In this document: positions 1-6,771 of the stretch, one piece after another
Layout of the letters: the number at the start of each line of letters is the position of its first letter
Position numbering within the stretch: position 1 is the stretch's first letter
From: Xanthobacteraceae bacterium
GTDB taxonomy: Bacteria > Pseudomonadota > Alphaproteobacteria > Rhizobiales > Xanthobacteraceae
Direction of reading: 5' to 3'
Assembly: GCA_030043335.1 (NCBI GenBank)
Contig: JASHXX010000335.1
Coordinates: 1-9,170 of the forward strand
DNA length: 9,170 nucleotides
The notes under the pieces: model-generated
The model's database searches: none
Seen by the model: the letters and a program-made list of their open reading frames with translations, nothing else
What the model was told of the DNA's origin: nothing
Made by a program: the position numbers and the translations under genes

Positions 1-1
1 T

Positions 2-79
2 CTGTTCTCACCCAAATTTTCCGGCGGGCCGCTGACCGAGAACGCCGCCCTGCCTCTCAAGAGCCGCGACTTTCATTGA
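2..79 (+). CDS. C-terminal end of an unidentified protein (partial)
   Basis: Frame 2 is open from the window edge to a TGA at 77-79. It encodes 25 residues ending in PLKSRDFH. The composition (GGPLTENAALPLKS) looks like a real protein tail, and the stop lies only 10 nt from the htpG stop codon on the opposite strand, a normal convergent arrangement. Nothing in this short tail identifies a family, so no function is proposed. The other two plus-strand frames continue past this point without a natural end, which makes frame 2 the best choice, but with so few codons the call is tentative. Confidence 0.5.
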   Translation: MFSPKFSGGPLTENAALPLKSRDFH

Positions 80-99
80 GCCGGAGCCGTTAGCCGGCT
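79..99. terminator. Possible bidirectional hairpin between convergent genes
   Basis: AGCCGG at 79-84 pairs with CCGGCT at 94-99 around a 9-nt loop. The stem begins in the stop codon of the left gene and runs into the last codons of htpG. The position is right for a shared terminator of convergent genes. However, the stem is only 6 bp and no real T tract follows on either strand, so it is a weak candidate. Confidence 0.22.
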
Positions 100-1982
100 T
101 TGCCAAGGGATTTCCCCAGCACCCGCGCCAGCCGCTCGGAGAACGAGCGCGCATCCGCCGGGCGGTCGCCCTCGAGCACTCTCGCCTCGTCGAACAACAG
201 ATGCGCCGCGTCTTCCTTGAAGACCCGCTCCTCGTCGCCGAGACCGGCGAGCTTGACGACGAGCTGATGGCGCGGATTGACCTCGAGGATCGGCTTCGAA
301 ATGGCGCTCAGCCGGCCGGCGCCGGCGAGCAGCTTCTCCAGCGCCCGGTCAGGACCTGAATCGGGCGCGACCAGGCAGACCGCGCTGTCGGTCAGCCGAT
401 CGGAGGCACGCACTTCGGTCACCGCATCGCCCAGCGTGTTCTTCAGGAAGGCGAGAAAATTCTTGACCGAATCTTCCAGCTCCGGCTTCGGCGCCTCTTT
501 GCTGTTGGTGAGCGGAATGAGCGCGAGATCGGCCGCCCCCTGCGTCACCGATTTGAAAGGCTTGCCGTCGAACGAGACGCCGGGCATGACCCAAAAACTG
601 TCGACCGGATCGGGCAGCAGCAGCACCTCGATGCCGCGGGCGCGAAAACCCTCCAAATGCGGCGAGGATTGCAGCCGCCCAATGTCGTCGCCGGCAAGGT
701 AGTAGATCGCGGTTTGATTGGTCTTGAGCGAGGCGAGGTAGTCCTTGAGGCTGCGCCAGCCGTCGGCTGCGCCGGCGGTCTTGAAGCGCGCCAGCGCCAG
801 GAGCGCGTCGCGGCGCTCGAAATCCTCGTAGATGCCCTCCTTCAACACGGCGCCGAAGGTTTCCCAGATCTTCGCGTAGGGTTGCGGCTCCTTGTCCGCG
901 AGCCGCTCCAGTTCGCCGAGCACGCGGCCGGTCGCGCTCTTGCGGATCGCGGCGAGCAATGGGCTTTCCTGGATTTTTTCGCGCGAGACATTGAGCGGCA
1001 GATCGGCGCTGTCGACCAGGCCGCGAACAAAGCGCAGATAACGCGGCAGGATGTCCGCGTCGTCGGTGATGAAGATGCGCTTGACGTAGAGCTTGATCCG
1101 GCCCTTCCGGTCGGGATCGAAGAGGTCGAAGGGCCGCGTGCCGGGAACGAAGAGAAGCGTGGTGTAGTCCTGCCGCCCCTCGGCGTGGAAATGAATGGTC
1201 AGCGCCGGGTCGTCGAACTGCCCGGCGATGCTGCGATAGAAATCGGTGTAGTCGGCGGCGCTGATTTCGGCCTTCGGCTTTGCCCACAGCGCCGCGCCAT
1301 CGGTGATTTCGGAGGGCTCGGCGCCCGGCTTGTCGACGAGCGCGATCGGCACCGGCACGTGGCCGGATTGGGCCTTGACCAGCCGCTCGATGGTGAAGCG
1401 CTCGGTGTAGGACTTCGCATCCTCCATGAGCTGGAGCACGACGCGGGTGCCGCGGCGCGGCGCGCTCGCAGCGTCAGCCGGCGCCATCGCGAAACTGCCC
1501 TTGCCGTCGGAGGACCAGAGAAAGGCCGCGTCAGTGCCGGCCCGGCGGGACGTCACCTCGACGCGATCCGCCACCATGAAGGCCGAATAAAAACCGATGC
1601 CGAACCGCCCGATCAGCGCCGTTTCCTCGCCGTTCTGCGCCGCCTCGATGCGATCGAGGAACGCTTTGGTGCCCGAGCGCGCGATGGTGCCGAGCGCCTC
1701 CGCCATCTCCTCGCGGCCCATGCCGATGCCGTTGTCCTCGACCGCAAGCTGCCGATTGTCGGCGTCGATTGAGAGCGTGATCCGCGGCTTGAAATCGTCG
1801 CCGGCAAGCGCCGGCTCGGCGATCGCCTCATAGCGCAGCCGCTCGCACGCGTCCGCGGCGTTGGCGATGAGCTCGCGCAGAAACACCGATTTGTCGGAGT
1901 AGACTGAGTGCACCATCAGGTGCAGCAGCTTGGCGACGTCGGCCTCGAACGGCCGGCTTTCGGATCGGGTCTCCTCGCTCAT
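90..1982 (-). CDS. htpG: HtpG, bacterial Hsp90 molecular chaperone
   Basis: HtpG is a cytosolic, dimeric, ATP-driven chaperone that remodels and refolds client proteins with DnaK. The N-terminal GHKL ATPase motifs are all present: ELIANAADA with E37, N41 and D44; DNGIGM at 83-88; the GTIARSGTKAF lid segment near 98-108; and GRFGIGFY at 125-132. The middle domain carries the client/ATP-contacting segment LNVSREKIQES. The C-terminal dimerisation domain is complete, giving 630 residues, the usual family length. The frame stays open up to 2045, but those extra 21 residues are not family-like. Position 2045 also falls in the -35 box of the predicted heat-shock promoter, so the start at 1982 (MSEETRSES) is preferred; ATG 1994 is a weaker alternative. 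GAGG lies just upstream of 1982 but unusually close. The gene is probably transcribed on its own under heat stress. Confidence 0.97.
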   Translation of the reverse strand: MSEETRSESRPFEADVAKLLHLMVHSVYSDKSVFLRELIANAADACERLRYEAIAEPALAGDDFKPRITLSIDADNRQLAVEDNGIGMGREEMAEALGTIARSGTKAFLDRIEAAQNGEETALIGRFGIGFYSAFMVADRVEVTSRRAGTDAAFLWSSDGKGSFAMAPADAASAPRRGTRVVLQLMEDAKSYTERFTIERLVKAQSGHVPVPIALVDKPGAEPSEITDGAALWAKPKAEISAADYTDFYRSIAGQFDDPALTIHFHAEGRQDYTTLLFVPGTRPFDLFDPDRKGRIKLYVKRIFITDDADILPRYLRFVRGLVDSADLPLNVSREKIQESPLLAAIRKSATGRVLGELERLADKEPQPYAKIWETFGAVLKEGIYEDFERRDALLALARFKTAGAADGWRSLKDYLASLKTNQTAIYYLAGDDIGRLQSSPHLEGFRARGIEVLLLPDPVDSFWVMPGVSFDGKPFKSVTQGAADLALIPLTNSKEAPKPELEDSVKNFLAFLKNTLGDAVTEVRASDRLTDSAVCLVAPDSGPDRALEKLLAGAGRLSAISKPILEVNPRHQLVVKLAGLGDEERVFKEDAAHLLFDEARVLEGDRPADARSFSERLARVLGKSLGKAG

Positions 1983-2017
1983 TGTCCTCGGCATCCAGGC
2001 AAAATCAGTCGTTTCCG

Positions 2018-2046
2018 AGATGGCGAGATGCCGCGGCCAATTCAAG
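2018..2046 (-). promoter_or_regulatory. RpoH (sigma-32)-type heat-shock promoter of htpG
   Basis: Reading the minus strand, CTTGAA (2046-2041) is followed after exactly 17 nt by CCATCT (2023-2018). This fits the alphaproteobacterial RpoH pattern of a CTTGAA/C -35 box and a C-rich CYTAT-like -10 box. The predicted transcript would begin near 2010-2012, about 30 nt before the htpG ATG at 1982. A heat-shock promoter in front of an Hsp90 gene is expected biology. The -10 box is imperfect (CCATCT), so this is a motif prediction only. Confidence 0.55.
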
Positions 2047-2118
2047 TCCGCGCGGGCCGCGCGGACCGCGGCCGGCGCTCGTCGTCATCGAAGGCGCGGA
2101 TCGGCAGGGTATGCCCGT

Positions 2119-2850
2119 TCAAGCCGCCGCGCCGCCGCTCGCCGGCCGCGCGCGGGCGAATTGCTCGGCGCGGCGGGCGACCGATCGGCCATAGGTCAGG
2201 TGGCCGACCACGTCGATCAGGAAGCGATTGAACAGGTCAGCGATGAGCGGCAGCGGACGCCGTACGTCGACGATCAGAACGCCGCGCGGTTCGGCGCTGT
2301 TGTTGACGACCGAGTGCGGCCAGCTGTCGTCAAACAGCACCGCCTCGCCTTCCTTCCAGAAATAGTCCTGCGAATTGACGACGAGCTTCGGCGGATTTTG
2401 CTTCGGCACGCGAATGCCGAGGTGATAGCGCAGATAGCCGAAATACGGCCCCTCGTGCTGCGGCACCGACTTGCCTGGATCGAGAATGGAAAAGAAGGCC
2501 TGGATCAGATTCGGAACTTGCGCGATGGCGCGACAGGTTTCCGGGCAGCAGGCGCGGTTCTGAGCGGGCTTGTGGCCCATCACCTCGAGCACGAACACAT
2601 TCCAGCGCTTCGGAGTCGTTCCCGAGATCGCGCGCTCGCCCGGATCCACGTCGTGATATTGCGGCAGCTCGCTCCACTCGGCGGCGAGGCGATCGAACTC
2701 CCGCCGGATCTCCGGATAGGCCGCGGTCACGCGATCAAGCGCAGGAAAGGTCGTGGCGATGTCGAAGAATGTCGGCCGCTGTTTGGGGCGGATGAACAAG
2801 CCGAGAAAGCCGTTCGCGGCTGACTTGAAGATGTGATAGTCGAGCTTCAC
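2119..2850 (-). CDS. Aspartyl/asparaginyl beta-hydroxylase family Fe(II)/2OG oxygenase (LpxO-like)
   Basis: The 243-residue protein has the cupin-fold core of this family. QHEGPYFGYLRYHLG at 131-145 supplies iron ligand H132 and the HxG variant in which glycine (G134) replaces the usual carboxylate. FDDSWPHSVVN at 173-183 supplies H179, and R189 in the strand PRGVLIVDVRRP is the likely 2-oxoglutarate anchor. Relatives hydroxylate Asp/Asn side chains (AspH) or acyl chains of lipid A and ornithine lipids (LpxO, OlsC). The substrate here cannot be read from sequence. The reading frame extends upstream to 3012, overlapping the preceding gene, but those 54 residues look like translated spacer. The GTG at 2850, starting VKLDYHIF, fits the family N-terminus better. 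Its ribosome binding site (AGGA, 2 nt away) is poor. It lies 109 bp after the FAD monooxygenase gene and could share its transcript. Confidence 0.85.
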   Translation of the reverse strand: MKLDYHIFKSAANGFLGLFIRPKQRPTFFDIATTFPALDRVTAAYPEIRREFDRLAAEWSELPQYHDVDPGERAISGTTPKRWNVFVLEVMGHKPAQNRACCPETCRAIAQVPNLIQAFFSILDPGKSVPQHEGPYFGYLRYHLGIRVPKQNPPKLVVNSQDYFWKEGEAVLFDDSWPHSVVNNSAEPRGVLIVDVRRPLPLIADLFNRFLIDVVGHLTYGRSVARRAEQFARARPASGGAAA

Positions 2851-2959
2851 GATCCTGAGCGCTCGCCCAATCGCTTGCCAGCGCGGACGCGCCCCTCCGT
2901 TTGAACGCGGGTCGCAGATTAGCGGTTTCGTCCGCGACCGCAAGGCGGCGGCCGGCAAG

Positions 2960-4192
2960 CTAGGGCGCGGAGCGCACCTCCGGCGTATGCACGTGCTCGG
3001 GGCGAATCCCAACGCCCAACAGGCGCGCGGGAATGCGGCGCAGAACGGGAAACATGTCGAACAATTTGAACAGCGCCGGCGGTTTCGGCTGCTGCGTGCT
3101 GGCGAGCGCCCGGCCGATGATCCGGTTCTGCATCGCGAGCTGAATCGCCTGTGTAAGGCGCACCGGCAGTGTCCGCCGGGCCTCGATCGCGCGCAGATCC
3201 TGCGCGCTCACGGTGCCGGCCTTGAGCGGCGCGGCGAGCCGGTTGGCGGCCGCGACGGCGTCCTGGACCGCGAGATTGATGCCGACGCCGCCGACCGGCG
3301 ACATCGCGTGCGCGGCGTCGCCGATGCAAATCAGACCCGGCCGCCACCATTGCCGCAGCCGGTCGACGGCAACGCTCAGGAGCTTGACGTCGTCCCAGCT
3401 CTTGAGTTCGCCGACGCGGTCGGCGAGGAATGGCGACATCGCCACCACCCGCTGCCGGAAGGCATCAAGGCCCGCCGCCTGCACCCGCTCGATGCCGCCT
3501 TTCGGGATGACGTAGGCGCATTGCCAATAGTCGCCGCGGTCGAGCATGACCATCATCGCGCCCGCCTCGATATGGCCGAAGGTATCAACCGGATCGGCCG
3601 TTTTGCGGGCAAGCCGGAACCAGAGCACGTCCATCGGCGCGCCATAGTCGTCGCTCTTGAGGCCGGCCTTCTCGCGCACCGTCGAGTGACGCCCGTCGGC
3701 GCCGACGGTGAGATCGGCGCGGATCGCGAGCGGGCCGTCCGGCGTTCGCGCCATGAGCCCGACCACGCGCCCCGCTTCTTCGATGAGATCGGTTGCCTCC
3801 GCGCGCATGCGTAGATCGAAGGTCCTGTAGCGCCGGCCTTGCTCGGCGAGAAAATTCAGGAAGTCCCATTGCGGCATCAGCGCCACGTAGCGGCAATGCG
3901 TCGGCACGTGCGTGAGATCGATCATGGTCAGGTGCTGATCGCCGATTTGAACGCTGATCCGCTCGATTTTCTGATGCGGTAGTTTGAGAAACTGGTCGAG
4001 CAAGCCGAGTTCGTACATCAGCTCGAGGGTCGAAGGATGTATGGTGTCGCCGCGGAAGTCGCGAAAGAAATCGGGGTGCTTCTCCAGCACCACCACCTTG
4101 ACGCCGGAACGCGCCAGCAGAAAGCCGAGCATCATCCCTGCCGGCCCGCCGCCGGCAATGCCGCACGTGGTGGTAATCGTCGCGTTCGGCAT
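2960..4192 (-). CDS. FAD-dependent monooxygenase of the UbiH/PHBH (class A flavoprotein hydroxylase) type
   Basis: The 410-residue protein shows the class A flavin hydroxylase signatures in order: the dinucleotide motif GGGPAG at 14-19 with acidic E37 ending the second strand; the DG motif GADGRHS at 164-170, which contacts FAD and NAD(P)H; and the GD motif IGDAAHAMSPVGGVGIN at 290-306, which holds the FAD ribityl chain. Enzymes of this fold use NAD(P)H and O2 to hydroxylate aromatic or quinone-like substrates, and some members only oxidise or reduce. The substrate is not deducible. A GTG at 4207 is an in-frame alternative, but the ATG at 4192 has GAGGG 6 nt upstream and is preferred. The gene starts 46 bp after the FNR stop codon, so co-transcription with FNR is likely. 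The family normally takes electrons directly from NAD(P)H, so a role for the ferredoxin is not required. Confidence 0.88.
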   Translation of the reverse strand: MPNATITTTCGIAGGGPAGMMLGFLLARSGVKVVVLEKHPDFFRDFRGDTIHPSTLELMYELGLLDQFLKLPHQKIERISVQIGDQHLTMIDLTHVPTHCRYVALMPQWDFLNFLAEQGRRYRTFDLRMRAEATDLIEEAGRVVGLMARTPDGPLAIRADLTVGADGRHSTVREKAGLKSDDYGAPMDVLWFRLARKTADPVDTFGHIEAGAMMVMLDRGDYWQCAYVIPKGGIERVQAAGLDAFRQRVVAMSPFLADRVGELKSWDDVKLLSVAVDRLRQWWRPGLICIGDAAHAMSPVGGVGINLAVQDAVAAANRLAAPLKAGTVSAQDLRAIEARRTLPVRLTQAIQLAMQNRIIGRALASTQQPKPPALFKLFDMFPVLRRIPARLLGVGIRPEHVHTPEVRSAP

Positions 4193-4238
4193 ACGAGGCC
4201 CTCGCACGCGCGGCGTCGGGCGAGAACGCGGAGCGCGT

Positions 4239-5333
<1,095 letters not shown>

Positions 5334-5412
5334 CTAGCGTGCTCGTTGCGGCAGGGGAAGAGGACAACGCGAGCGCCGGGATTTATTCCGGTACCGCGCG
5401 GATTCGTGCCAG

Positions 5413-6266
<854 letters not shown>

Positions 6267-6387
6267 GACGTCTCCTTCTCGGCACGGGCCAAAGCCCGCA
6301 GCGCGACGAGAGGATGCACAGCAAGCAACAAAACTGCGGTAAAATTCGCTTTTGCCGAGGGTCTTCCCGATCTCGTTTCACGGCGAT

Positions 6388-6405
6388 GGTAAGGGCTTCC
6401 TTACC
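6388..6405. repeat. Perfect 7-bp inverted repeat (possible operator or hairpin)
   Basis: GGTAAGG at 6388-6394 and CCTTACC at 6399-6405 form a perfect dyad around GCTT. It lies about 120 bp upstream of the hpt start codon. There is no T tract, so an operator is more plausible than a terminator. No regulator family can be assigned. Confidence 0.35.
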
Positions 6406-6507
6406 TGCACGCCGGTCCCCGATGCTCAACCGACACTTATCCACTGATGAGTTGGATGGCGCCGGCAAGCCCGCCCCTTGCGCCCTAACTCGGCCCCAAG
6501 CCGGCCG

Positions 6508-6526
6508 CATTGTTGGCAACACAATG
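6508..6526. repeat. Inverted repeat CATTGT-N7-ACAATG (possible operator)
   Basis: Six-base perfect arms at 6508-6513 and 6521-6526 flank a 7-nt spacer, a 19-bp dyad of the size bound by helix-turn-helix dimers. It lies in the middle of the divergent region, about 245 bp before the giant gene. A dyad of this size can occur by chance. Confidence 0.3.
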
Positions 6527-6576
6527 ACGGGGCGTGCCCGAGTGGGGCGAAGAACGAGATCATGGTGACCAATCCG

Positions 6577-6590
6577 TTAACGATGATTAA
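6577..6590. promoter_or_regulatory. CtrA-box-like element TTAA-N6-TTAA
   Basis: TTAA at 6577-6580 and TTAA at 6587-6590 resemble the TTAA-N7-TTAA binding site of the alphaproteobacterial cell-cycle regulator CtrA, with one base less in the spacer. The surrounding sequence is the most AT-rich part of the gap. It lies upstream of a gene that probably acts in polar growth, for which cell-cycle control would make sense. The spacer mismatch keeps confidence low. Confidence 0.25.
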
Positions 6591-6603
6591 AAGGAAGGTT
6601 ACC

Positions 6604-6660
6604 GTGCGGTTTTCTTCGATCCGCCAGACCGATAGGATGGGCTACGGCAGTGTGATGTGA
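6604..6660 (+). CDS. Possible 18-codon leader ORF ahead of the giant gene
   Basis: AAGGAAGG at 6591-6598 sits 5 nt before a GTG at 6604. This opens an 18-codon frame (VRFSSIRQTDRMGYGSVM) ending with TGA at 6658-6660. The same frame is also open from an ATG at 6562. The ribosome binding site is better than that of the following giant gene, and the stop is 111 bp before its ATG. It could be a regulatory leader peptide, a small protein or chance. No similarity is recognised. Confidence 0.22.
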   Translation: MRFSSIRQTDRMGYGSVM

Positions 6661-6771
6661 GGGCGGGGGAGCCCTTGCACGATTTGAATTCGACAGCTTA
6701 CGCGCTCGTGGCGTGGCCTGCTCTTGCTCGGGCCGCTCTGGTCAAGCGTAACACGCGAGGCGACGACCGAC

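Larger units (their letters stand above)
6267..6771. promoter_or_regulatory. 505-bp divergent intergenic region between hpt and the giant coiled-coil gene
   Basis: This is the only long stretch without a firm gene. It must contain the start signals of both divergent genes. Visible elements are two inverted repeats (6388-6405 and 6508-6526), a CtrA-box-like TTAA-N6-TTAA (6577-6590), and a short reading frame with a good ribosome binding site (6604-6660). It is less GC-rich in places than its surroundings, notably around 6560-6610. I could not pick a convincing sigma-70 promoter on either strand. Confidence 0.6.

Noticed and set aside
657..1772. 371-codon plus-strand open frame opposite htpG
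   Set aside because: It is a mirror frame of a certain Hsp90 gene with no start signal or domain of its own.
2851..3012. Upstream extension of the hydroxylase frame to ATG 3012
   Set aside because: It overlaps the end of the FAD monooxygenase gene, and its residues are Arg/Pro-rich with no family character. The GTG at 2850 gives the expected N-terminus.
6535..6560. TGCCCGAGTGGGGCGAAG, resembling the D-arm region of tRNA-Ser/Leu
   Set aside because: No matching acceptor stem, anticodon arm or GGTTCGAATCC-type T-arm follows at the right distance.
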